From assembly GCF_014646115.1 (NCBI RefSeq), contig NZ_BMMV01000011.1, positions 76,355 through 114,615 of the forward strand: a DNA stretch of 38,261 nucleotides, given 5' to 3'. Below the pieces are notes generated by a model. That model worked only from the letters and a program-made list of their open reading frames with translations, was not told the DNA's origin and did no database searches. This stretch comes from Streptomyces camponoticapitis. Its GTDB lineage: Bacteria > Actinomycetota > Actinomycetes > Streptomycetales > Streptomycetaceae. The number at the start of each line of letters is the position of its first letter. The stretch's first letter is position 1. Below are positions 22,552 to 30,525 of the stretch, one piece after another. A program made the translations under genes and the position numbers.

Positions 22552-24219
22552 ATGTCCCGCATGTCCCGCACGCCTCCCACGTCTCCCACATCCGATGGGC
22601 GGCTCAATGCCACGCGGCCGGTCGGTGCGCGGCTCATCCATGAGGCCGTCGCGCGGCAGGCCGGGCTCCGGCCGGACGCGACGGCACTCGTCTTCGCGGG
22701 CCGGCGCGTCAGCTACCGGACGCTCGACCTCGCGGCGCAGGCGTACGCCGTGGAACTCGGCCGCCTCGGGGTGGGCCCCGGGCGACTGGTGCCCGTACTG
22801 CTGCCACGCTCACCCCAGTTGGTGGCCGTGCTCCTCGCCGTACTCAAACGCGGTGCCGCCTACGCGGCGCTGGATCCGAAACTCCCCGCCGACCGGCTGC
22901 GCACCGTTCTCGGCATGCTTTCGCCGCCCGTCGTCGTGGCCCCGTCCCCGGGCGGCGGCGAGTTGTCCCTCCTGGACGCCGGCGGCCACGCCGTATGGCA
23001 GCCACCCGCCGAAGAGCTGACCCAAGCGGCCGAACGGGCCCCCGACGCACGCCTCACGCACTGGTCCGACGCGTCGGGCACCTCGGACGTGGTGGACGAC
23101 GGGGCCGCTCCCGCCACGGTGTTCTTCACCTCGGGCACCACCGGCACCCCCAAGGGCGTGCTCTCCCCGCACCGCGCGACCACCCGGCTGTTCGGCCCGA
23201 ACAGCTTCGCCGACTTCGGCCCCGGCCACGTGATGCCCCAGGCCGCCCCCGTCTCCTGGGACGCGCTCACCCTCGAACTGTGGAGCATGCTGACCACCGG
23301 CGGCACGATCGTGCTCGTCGACGGCGACTACTTCCTCCCCGACGACCTGGCCGATCTCGTCCGAACCACCGGTCTGGACACCGTCTGGCTCACCGCTGCG
23401 CTCTTCAACCTCTTCGTGGACGAGGACCCCGACTGCTTCACCGGACTGCGCCAGGTGTTCACCGGCGGCGAGCGCCTCTCCGCCCCGCACATCCGTGCGT
23501 TCCTGGCCCGACACCCGGGAATCACGCTGCTCAACGGTTACGGCCCGGTCGAATGCTGTGTCTTCGTCACCACCCACCGGATCCGACCGGCCGACTGCGA
23601 GGCCGAGTACGGCATCCCGCTCGGCACGCCCGTCCCCGGCACCGCGGTTCATGTCCTCGACGGCGACCGTGAGGTGCCGCCGGGCGCGCTCGGTGAGATC
23701 TGCGTCTCGGGGGACGGACTGGCCGACGGTTACCTCGGCAACGAGCGGGCCACGAGGGAGAGTTTCACCACGTTCGACCCCGGCACCGGCCCCAGAAGGA
23801 TCTACCGCACCGGCGATCTCGGCAGGCTGGACGGCGACGGGGTGCTGCACTTCCACGGCCGCGCCGACCGGCAGATCAAGATCTCCGGGCACCGCGTCGA
23901 GCCCGCCGAGACGGAGGCCGCGGCCCTGCGGCTGCCGGGGATACGGGAGTGTGCCGTGGTTCCCGTGGCTGGTCGGAGCGGTGCGTACGAGCGTCTGGCG
24001 ATGTTCTACACCGAGGAGCCCCTCGGCGGGACGAGCGGGAGAAGTGACACCGGTACAGCGGTCGTCGGCGGGGACGCGGAGCCGGACGCGGTACGGAAAG
24101 CGCTCGCCGCCGTACTGCCGCGCGCCCAGGTCCCGGACGAGGTCCGGCGCATCGGTTCGTTCCCCCGGACACCCAACGGAAAGATCGACATCGCCGCACT
24201 GTTGGACCCGCCGGGCTGA
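22552..24219 (+). CDS. Stand-alone NRPS adenylation enzyme
   Basis: A 555-residue amino-acid-activating enzyme of the AMP-binding superfamily. Core motifs are in order: FFTSGTTGTPKG (A3, about 191), NGYGPVE (A5, about 328), YRTGDLGRLDGDG and HGRADRQIKISGHRVE (A7-A8), and RTPNGKID (A10, catalytic Lys). There is no attached carrier or condensation domain. The Asp that binds the alpha-amino group is present (SWDALTLELW), so an alpha-amino acid rather than an aryl acid is expected. Hand-aligning to PheA gives a pocket roughly D-A-L-L-F-G-G-V-F-K, hydrophobic and nearest to valine-type codes; this is tentative. The gene sits between the carrier protein and the C-A-T-R enzyme in one transcription direction. 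Confidence 0.9.
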   Translation: MSRMSRTPPTSPTSDGRLNATRPVGARLIHEAVARQAGLRPDATALVFAGRRVSYRTLDLAAQAYAVELGRLGVGPGRLVPVLLPRSPQLVAVLLAVLKRGAAYAALDPKLPADRLRTVLGMLSPPVVVAPSPGGGELSLLDAGGHAVWQPPAEELTQAAERAPDARLTHWSDASGTSDVVDDGAAPATVFFTSGTTGTPKGVLSPHRATTRLFGPNSFADFGPGHVMPQAAPVSWDALTLELWSMLTTGGTIVLVDGDYFLPDDLADLVRTTGLDTVWLTAALFNLFVDEDPDCFTGLRQVFTGGERLSAPHIRAFLARHPGITLLNGYGPVECCVFVTTHRIRPADCEAEYGIPLGTPVPGTAVHVLDGDREVPPGALGEICVSGDGLADGYLGNERATRESFTTFDPGTGPRRIYRTGDLGRLDGDGVLHFHGRADRQIKISGHRVEPAETEAAALRLPGIRECAVVPVAGRSGAYERLAMFYTEEPLGGTSGRSDTGTAVVGGDAEPDAVRKALAAVLPRAQVPDEVRRIGSFPRTPNGKIDIAALLDPPG

Positions 24220-24315
24220 TAGACGCATGATCGGTGTCTGAATATCGCCGCACCGGCCTCGTCCGCCACCCCCCAGAGGTCCGTCCCAGTCGTTCGCACC
24301 ACGAAGCGAGAAGCG

Positions 24316-27300
24316 ATGGAACCGCGTACCTACCCGATGTCGTTCGAGCAGGAGTCGATCTGGCTCAACGACCAGTACCAGCAAGGCACTTCGCGCTATC
24401 TGGAGTCGTGGGTCCACCGGCTGCGCGGAGCCCTCGACATCGTTGCCGTCGAAGCCGCGCTGACCGGCATCGTGGCCCGGCACGAGGCGCTGCGCAGTCG
24501 GCTGGTGCTGGTGGACGGCGCTCCACGGCAGATCGTCGTCCCGCCGACGCGGGTCCCGGTCGAGGTACGGCGGATCACCGCGGACGAGCGTGAAACGGCC
24601 CTCAGGGACGCCGTCACCCGGCAGTTGGACCTCGCGGAGCCGCCGCTGCTGAAGGCCACGCTGCTGGTGATCGGGCACGGCCCGGACGACTCCGGGCAAG
24701 GCCCGGGCGCCGAGCAGGAGTCGGTGCTCGCCGTCGCGATCCACCACGCCGTGATCGACGGCTGGTGCTTCAGCCTCCTCGACCAGGAGTTCGGCGAGCT
24801 GTACCGCGCCGAGGTCGGGCACCGGGCGCCCCGGCTGCCCGCGCTGCCCGTCCAGTCCGGGCCGTACGCCGAGCACCAGCGCAGCACCGGCGGCGATGAC
24901 CGCGCGCGGCTCGTCGAGCACTGGCGGTCCGAACTGGCGGGCGCGCCCGACGAGTCGTCCTTCCCCGCCGACCGTCCCCGCCCGCCCGCCCTCAGTCATC
25001 ACGGCGGCCAGGTCGAGCTCGCGATCGACGCCGCCACGGGAGCGGGGATACGCCGCATCGCCGTTCGGCTGCGGACGACGCGTTTCGTGGTGCTGGCCGC
25101 CGCGCTGACCGCGCTGATCGGCCGCCACACCGGCCAGGAGGACCTGGTCATCGGTACGCCGGTGTCGCGCCGCGACGAGCCTGAGACCGAGGACCTCATC
25201 GCCTGCCTCACCGATGTGCTGCCACTGCGCGGACGGCCGCGCCACGACCGTTCGTTCACGGATCTGGTCCAGGAGATGAAGCATCAGGTCAGATCGGCCG
25301 TCCGGCACAAGGACGTGCCGTACAGCCATCTGGTGCGCGAGCTGGGTGTCGAACGCACGCTGAGCCGCTTCCCGCTCTTCCAGGTGGTGTTCGCGGTCGA
25401 CGACGCGCCCCCGTCGGCGCTCTCCCTGCCCGGCGTCGCGGCCGAGCGCATCCAGGTGCACGGCGGGACGGCCAAATACGACGTGTTCCTGCATCTGATG
25501 CCCGACGGGGACGGGTATCGCGCGCTGTGGGAGTACTCCGCCGACCTCTTCGACCGGGCGACGGCCGAGCGGCTGGCGGTCCGGTTCCGTACGTTCGTCG
25601 CCGACGCCGTCGCCCGCCCGGAGACCGCGCTCCAGGACCTGGCGGTCATGCCCGCCGACGAGCAGCGGCGGGTGCTCACCGAGTGGGCCCACGGCGCGCC
25701 GCCGCCCCCCGAAGTGCCACTCGTGCACGAGGCGTTCGCGCGCTCGGCCCGGCGGACACCTGACGCCCCGGCCGTCGTCGCGCACGGGCGGATGCTCTCG
25801 TACGCGGAGCTGGACGCCGCAGCCGACCGGGTTGCCGCGCTGCTCGTCGCTCAGGGCGCCGTACGCCGCCCCGTCGGCATCTGCCTGGGCCGGACGGCGG
25901 ACCTGCCGGTCGCCGTCCTCGGGGTGCTGAAGGCGGGCGGCAGCTGTGTGCCGGTCGACCCGGACCATCCGGCGGAGCGGATCGCCTTCACGGTGCGCGA
26001 CAGCGGGATCGGAGTCCTGCTCACCCAGCGCGCACACCGGCCGGCCGAACTGCCCGCCGGTGTGCGGGCGGTCCTCATCGACGAGCTGCCCGAGGGCCCG
26101 GTACAGGGCGACCGGGTCGCCCCCGTCGTGCCGGTGGCCCCGGACGACCTGGTGTACGTCATCTACACCTCGGGTTCGACGGGCCTGCCCAAGGGCGTCG
26201 CCATGGAACACGGCCCGCTCGCCAATCTGATCGAGTGGCAGCGCCGCAGGTCGGCCTCCGGGCCGGAAACCGGTGCGGGGGCGCGGACGCTTCAGTTCGC
26301 GCCCCTCGGCTTCGACGTCGCGTTCCAGGAGATCTTCGCGACCTGGGCGGCGGGCGGCGCGCTCGTCCTCGTGGACGAGGAGGTCCGGAGAGATCCGCAC
26401 CAACTGCTCGACCTGATCGCGGCGGAGCGGATCGAGCGGCTGTTCCTGCCGTTCGTCGCGTTGCAGCAACTGGCGGAGTACGCGTGCGCGACCGGCCGCC
26501 GCTGCGACTCTCTCAAGGAGGTCCTCACGGCGGGTGAGCAGCTCCATGTCACGCCCGCCCTGCGGCAGTTCTTCGGCTCGCTCACCCAGGCCACTCTGGA
26601 GAACCAGTACGGCCCCTCCGAGACGCACGTCGTGACGGCGGAGCGGCTGGGCCCCGACCCGGCCGCCTGGCCGGATCTGCCGGGCATCGGGCGGCCTGTC
26701 GACGGCGCGGCGGTCGCGCTCCTGGACGAGCGCCTGCGGCCGGTGCCGGCGGGCGCCGTGGGGGAGATCTGCGTCGGGGGACCGGTGGTCGCGCGCGGCT
26801 ACGTGGGGCGCCCGGAGCTGACCGCCGAGAGGTTCGTCTCCGGCGACATCCCCGGCACGGGCGCGAGCGGCGGCACTCGGTTCTACCGCACGGGCGACCT
26901 GGCCCGGCTGCTGCCCGACGGACGGATCCAGTACGTGGGCCGGGGCGACGGCCAGGTCAAGATCCGGGGCCACCGGGTGGAGACCGGCGAGGTGGAGGCA
27001 GCCGTACGCGCCCAGCCCGGCGTGGCCGACGCCGCTGTCGTGGCCCAGGACCTCGGCCCGGGGGCCGGGAAGCGCCTCCTCGCTTACTTCATCACCACTG
27101 ACCCGGTGGTGGCCGGTCCGGAGGAGATACGGCGGGCACTGCGCGCCCGGCTGCCCGAGCCGCTCGTCCCGGCGCGCTGCATACCGGTCGACCGCTTCCC
27201 CCTCACCCGCAGCGGCAAGGTGGACCGCGCCGCACTGGCCGAGGGGACCGGTCACGGCGGGAGCGACACCGCGGAGGCCGACGACGCGCCCCGTACCGCC

Positions 27301-28962
27301 ACCCAGGAGCGGATCGCGCACCTGTGGTCGGCCCTGCTCGGCCTCGGCCCCGTCGGCGTGCACGACGACTTCTTCACTCTCGGCGGCGACTCCCTGCTGG
27401 CGACCCGGCTCGTCCTCGCCCTCCGGGAGGAACTGGCCGTACAGGTGCCGCTCCGTTCGGTCTTCACCTCACCGACCGTCGCGGGCCTCGCCGCACTGGT
27501 GGACGACGCCGAGGAGAGGGCGCGGGACGAGCGGCCCCCGACCGTAGGTGTCTCCTCCGTAGGAGGCGAGGTCCCTGCCGGCCTCGGCGGCGACATCCGG
27601 CTCGCCCCCGACATCGTTGCCGCGGCCGATGTCCGCACCGTCGTGCCGGACCCGGAACACATCCTCCTCACCGGGGCCACCGGCTTCCTCGGCGCCTTCC
27701 TGCTGAGGGAGCTGCTGCGACAGACCGATGCCACCGTCCACTGTCTGGTGCGCGGCAGCGATCAGCCGAGCGCCGAGAAACGACTGTGCTCGGCCGTCGA
27801 CGCGTACGGCCTCAACGACCCGTCCAGCGAGCACCGCGTCTCGGTGATCCCGGGCGACCTGGCCCTGCCCGGGCTGGGCCTCCCGGCGGCCGACTTCGAC
27901 CGGCTCGCCCGCACCGTCGATGTCGTCTATCACGCCGGGGCCGCCGTCAACCTGGTCTTCTCCTACGAGCAGTTGAGAGCCGCCAACGTGCACGGCACGC
28001 AGGAGATCCTGCGGCTCGCCGCCCTGCACCGCACCGTGCCCGTCCACCACATCTCCACCGTCGGTGTGTACGGGGGCGGCGCGGCCGGCGGCGATGAGGG
28101 CCCCGGGCGCCCCGTCCGGTCCATCCGCCCCGAGGACCCGACCGGACCGCCGGCCGCGCTCGAACACGGCTACACCCAGAGCAAATGGGCGGCCGAACAG
28201 CTCGTGGAGGCCGCGCGCGACCGGGGGCTGCCCATCTCCGTCTACCGGCCCACCCGGATCGCCGGCGAGTCGACCACCGGGGTCTGCCAGACGGGCGACT
28301 TCATGTGGCTGCTGCTGAAGGGCTGCGTGCAGGCGGGTGTCGCCCCGTCGGGGGTCGACACCGCCTTCGATCTCGTGCCGGTGGACTACGTCAGCGCCGC
28401 CGTGGTGGCGCTCTCCCGTCAACCCCGGTCGGCGGGGCGGACGTTCCATCTCGCGGGGGAGCGCCCGCTGCGTATGGACACCGCCGTCACGCGCCTGCGC
28501 GCGCTCGGCCACGCCGTCGAGGACGTACCGCCCGCCGACTGGCTGGCCGCCACCGAGGCGGATCCCGGCAACGCGGCCTTCCCGCTGCTCGCCGCCATGG
28601 CGGCCGAGACGCGCGGAGGGGGATCGGAGGGGAGCGCGCTCTTCGACGCGCGGGACACCCGGCGGGCGCTGGCGGGCACCGGGATCGTCTGCGGCGACAT
28701 CGACGAAGAGCTCTTCCGTACGTACGTGGAGTACTTCACCCGCACGGGCTTCCTGCCGCCGCCTGCGCTCTCCCGGGCGGCTCCCGCCCACCTCGACCCC
28801 GACCCCGACCCCGTCGCCGGTCCGGCCCCGCTCGGGTCCCCGTCCCCGGCGCCTTCGTCGGTACCGAGGCCGCAGCCGCAGCCGAAGCCCCGGTCCACTC
28901 CGTCTCCCCCTACGCCACCTCGGCCTCATAAGGAGGTTCAGCGCCGGTGCGGGAGCAGGTGA
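24316..28962 (+). CDS. NRPS: condensation-adenylation-carrier-thioester reductase
   Basis: A 1548-residue megaenzyme. Condensation domain about 5-440 (MSFEQESIWLN; HHAVIDGW with His145; RHKDVPYSHLVREL). Adenylation about 465-970 (YTSGSTGLPKG; QYGPSE; YRTGDLARL; TRSGKVDRAAL). Carrier about 990-1068 (FFTLGGDSLL, Ser about 1025). Thioester reductase about 1110-1490 (GATGFLG NAD(P)H motif; STVGVYG; YTQSKW catalytic Tyr/Lys). It should join the residue on the stand-alone carrier protein to its own and release the product as an aldehyde or alcohol. The pocket read by eye is about D-V-Q-L-L-A-Q-V-V-K, resembling proline-type codes; tentative. The Pro-rich C-terminus may be out of frame (see findings). 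It overlaps the convergent kinase gene by 53 nt. Confidence 0.93.
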   Translation: MEPRTYPMSFEQESIWLNDQYQQGTSRYLESWVHRLRGALDIVAVEAALTGIVARHEALRSRLVLVDGAPRQIVVPPTRVPVEVRRITADERETALRDAVTRQLDLAEPPLLKATLLVIGHGPDDSGQGPGAEQESVLAVAIHHAVIDGWCFSLLDQEFGELYRAEVGHRAPRLPALPVQSGPYAEHQRSTGGDDRARLVEHWRSELAGAPDESSFPADRPRPPALSHHGGQVELAIDAATGAGIRRIAVRLRTTRFVVLAAALTALIGRHTGQEDLVIGTPVSRRDEPETEDLIACLTDVLPLRGRPRHDRSFTDLVQEMKHQVRSAVRHKDVPYSHLVRELGVERTLSRFPLFQVVFAVDDAPPSALSLPGVAAERIQVHGGTAKYDVFLHLMPDGDGYRALWEYSADLFDRATAERLAVRFRTFVADAVARPETALQDLAVMPADEQRRVLTEWAHGAPPPPEVPLVHEAFARSARRTPDAPAVVAHGRMLSYAELDAAADRVAALLVAQGAVRRPVGICLGRTADLPVAVLGVLKAGGSCVPVDPDHPAERIAFTVRDSGIGVLLTQRAHRPAELPAGVRAVLIDELPEGPVQGDRVAPVVPVAPDDLVYVIYTSGSTGLPKGVAMEHGPLANLIEWQRRRSASGPETGAGARTLQFAPLGFDVAFQEIFATWAAGGALVLVDEEVRRDPHQLLDLIAAERIERLFLPFVALQQLAEYACATGRRCDSLKEVLTAGEQLHVTPALRQFFGSLTQATLENQYGPSETHVVTAERLGPDPAAWPDLPGIGRPVDGAAVALLDERLRPVPAGAVGEICVGGPVVARGYVGRPELTAERFVSGDIPGTGASGGTRFYRTGDLARLLPDGRIQYVGRGDGQVKIRGHRVETGEVEAAVRAQPGVADAAVVAQDLGPGAGKRLLAYFITTDPVVAGPEEIRRALRARLPEPLVPARCIPVDRFPLTRSGKVDRAALAEGTGHGGSDTAEADDAPRTATQERIAHLWSALLGLGPVGVHDDFFTLGGDSLLATRLVLALREELAVQVPLRSVFTSPTVAGLAALVDDAEERARDERPPTVGVSSVGGEVPAGLGGDIRLAPDIVAAADVRTVVPDPEHILLTGATGFLGAFLLRELLRQTDATVHCLVRGSDQPSAEKRLCSAVDAYGLNDPSSEHRVSVIPGDLALPGLGLPAADFDRLARTVDVVYHAGAAVNLVFSYEQLRAANVHGTQEILRLAALHRTVPVHHISTVGVYGGGAAGGDEGPGRPVRSIRPEDPTGPPAALEHGYTQSKWAAEQLVEAARDRGLPISVYRPTRIAGESTTGVCQTGDFMWLLLKGCVQAGVAPSGVDTAFDLVPVDYVSAAVVALSRQPRSAGRTFHLAGERPLRMDTAVTRLRALGHAVEDVPPADWLAATEADPGNAAFPLLAAMAAETRGGGSEGSALFDARDTRRALAGTGIVCGDIDEELFRTYVEYFTRTGFLPPPALSRAAPAHLDPDPDPVAGPAPLGSPSPAPSSVPRPQPQPKPRSTPSPPTPPRPHKEVQRRCGSR

Positions 28963-29875
28963 CGGCGGCAGCCCGCGCGGCGAAGCCGAGGATGTCGCGC
29001 CACCGCCCCGCGTCGAGCGCGTCGAGCGCCCCCTCCGACAGGGCGTCGAAGGCGCCCAGCCGGTGCAGCAGCGCGGCGTTCACGGTGTCGCCGGCACCGA
29101 TCGTGTCCACGACGTCCACCGCGGCGGCCGGCACGGAGACCTCCACCCCGGCCCGCGTCCGTACGCTCAGCCCGTCGGAGCCCCGCGTGAGCACCACGGC
29201 AGCGGGGCCGCTCGGCACGCCTCCCAGCCAGCGCGCGTCCTCCTCGGAGAGCTTCAGCAGCGACAGGGACGGCAGCCACCCCGCGAAGCGCGCCCGGTAG
29301 GCACCGGCGTCCGGGATCAGCCCCGCCCGGATGTTCGGGTCGAGCAGGGTGAAGACCCCGCGGTCCGCCTCACGGCGCAACAGGGCCTCGTACGCGCTCG
29401 CGCCCGGTTCGAGCACGAGCGAGCAGGTGCCCAGGGCGAGCGCCCTTACCGACGGCGGCAGTTGGGGCGGCAGCTCGAAGAGCCGGTCGGCGGTGCCCCG
29501 CGCGTAGAAGCCGTAGCCGGCCGAACCGTCGCCTCCTACGGAGGCGACGGCGAGCGTCGTCGGTTCGGGGCCCCGCTGTACGAGGGAGGTGTCGACGCGC
29601 GCGGACCGCAGACCGTCCAGCAGGGCAGCGCCGAAGCCGTCGGTGGAGACGCGTGAGCAGAAGGCGGTCGGCGTGCCGAGCCGGCCGAGGGCGACGGCGG
29701 TGTTGTACGGGCCGCCGCCCGGCCGGGGCAGCAGAGGAGGCAACGACGGCAGCGGCCCACCCGCCCCGCCGCCCGCGCCACCGACCGCCCCACCGCCGCC
29801 GGACTCGCCCGCCCGGACATCGGCGGCCGACCGCGGGACCAGGTCGATCAGTGCCTCTCCGGCGACGACGATCAC
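28910..29875 (-). CDS. PfkB-family carbohydrate kinase
   Basis: A 321-residue ribokinase-fold kinase, fructokinase-like. The N-terminal motif is MIVVAGEALIDLVP, the sugar site PGGGPYNTAVALGRLG, and VDTIGAGDTVNAALL holds the anion hole and catalytic Asp. DPNIRAGLI and LKLSEEDARWL are typical of fructokinase/adenosine-type members. Between DLVP and PGGGPYNT there is a Gly/Ala/Pro-rich insert (about residues 22-52) larger than usual. It starts at GTG 29875, with TACGTT 7 nt upstream as a possible leaderless -10. Its 3' end (PPYEAEVA) overlaps the NRPS gene on the opposite strand. The substrate is not determined. Confidence 0.88.
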   Translation of the reverse strand: MIVVAGEALIDLVPRSAADVRAGESGGGGAVGGAGGGAGGPLPSLPPLLPRPGGGPYNTAVALGRLGTPTAFCSRVSTDGFGAALLDGLRSARVDTSLVQRGPEPTTLAVASVGGDGSAGYGFYARGTADRLFELPPQLPPSVRALALGTCSLVLEPGASAYEALLRREADRGVFTLLDPNIRAGLIPDAGAYRARFAGWLPSLSLLKLSEEDARWLGGVPSGPAAVVLTRGSDGLSVRTRAGVEVSVPAAAVDVVDTIGAGDTVNAALLHRLGAFDALSEGALDALDAGRWRDILGFAARAAAVTCSRTGAEPPYEAEVA

Positions 29876-30012
29876 GCCGCCGAACGTAACCCATCGTTCT
29901 CACGCGCGACAGCGTGTGCGCGGCCGGCCGCGCACGATGCCCCCGGCGGGCGCCCGAATCGCCACGGGTAGGGTCGGGATCAGCGCCAGCCTTCCCGACC
30001 AGTGGAGACACC

Positions 30013-30441
30013 ATGCCCGCCCGGCCCACCCCCCGTCGTACCGTCCTGAAGGGGGTCGCACTGGCCGGTGCGGCCGGTGCCGGCGTGGCCGCCTGCTCCA
30101 CCGAGTCGAAGCTCGGTCACGCGGAGGAGCCGACCCCGACCGCCCCGGTCGACCTCGGCGCCGCGGACGCGGTACCGGTCGGCGGTGCGAAGCTCTACCG
30201 GGAGGAGCGTCTGGTGGTGAGCTGTCCCGCCGAGGGCCAGTACAGGGCCTTCAGCGCGCAGTGCACCCACGCCGGCTGCGTGCTGGAGAAACTGGAGGGC
30301 ACCGAGGGCAACTGCCCCTGCCACGGAAGCCGGTTCGACGTCACGACGGGCAAGGCGACGAAGGGTCCGGCGACGGTGCCGCTCCCCGAGGTGCCGATCA
30401 GCGCGAAGGACGGCAGACTCGTCGCGGGCCCGGACGCCTGA
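30013..30441 (+). CDS. Tat-exported Rieske [2Fe-2S] lipoprotein
   Basis: A 142-residue exported iron-sulfur protein. The N-terminus has a twin-arginine motif (PRRTVLKG), a hydrophobic stretch and a lipobox (GVAAC, Cys28), so it should be exported folded via Tat and lipid-anchored outside. The Rieske ligands are Cys84 and His86 in CTHAGC, and Cys101 and His104 in CPCHGS; Cys89 and Cys103 can form the stabilising disulfide. It is an electron carrier with an unknown partner; no cytochrome b is nearby. ATG 30013 was chosen because GTGGAG precedes it and it starts the Tat signal. TAGGGT near 29969 is a probable -10. Confidence 0.92.
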   Translation: MPARPTPRRTVLKGVALAGAAGAGVAACSTESKLGHAEEPTPTAPVDLGAADAVPVGGAKLYREERLVVSCPAEGQYRAFSAQCTHAGCVLEKLEGTEGNCPCHGSRFDVTTGKATKGPATVPLPEVPISAKDGRLVAGPDA

Positions 30442-30495
30442 GCGCTCCCTCGCAAGCCGCGCGACACCCCCTCCGTCCCACCCGGCGCGGCCACA

Positions 30496-30518
30496 CTGTC
30501 GGTGCCCGCAAGTAGGGT
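30496..30518 (+). promoter_or_regulatory. PafBC-type DNA-damage promoter of uvrC
   Basis: CTGTCGGTG (30496-30504), 8 nt, then TAGGGT (30513-30518). It matches tTGTCRgtg-N8-TAnnnT with R = G, except for the first base. The -10 ends 7 nt before the uvrC ATG at 30526, predicting a leaderless mRNA that continues into rapZ, yvcK and whiA. Confidence 0.75.
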
Positions 30519-30525
30519 GGAAGAC

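Noticed and set aside
28930..28936. AAGGAGG, a perfect-looking Shine-Dalgarno sequence followed by GTG 28947 on the plus strand
   Set aside because: It is the reverse complement of codons near the C-terminus of the kinase (PPYE region). The frame that follows (to 29300) is Ser/Ala/Arg-rich shadow sequence inside the kinase gene.
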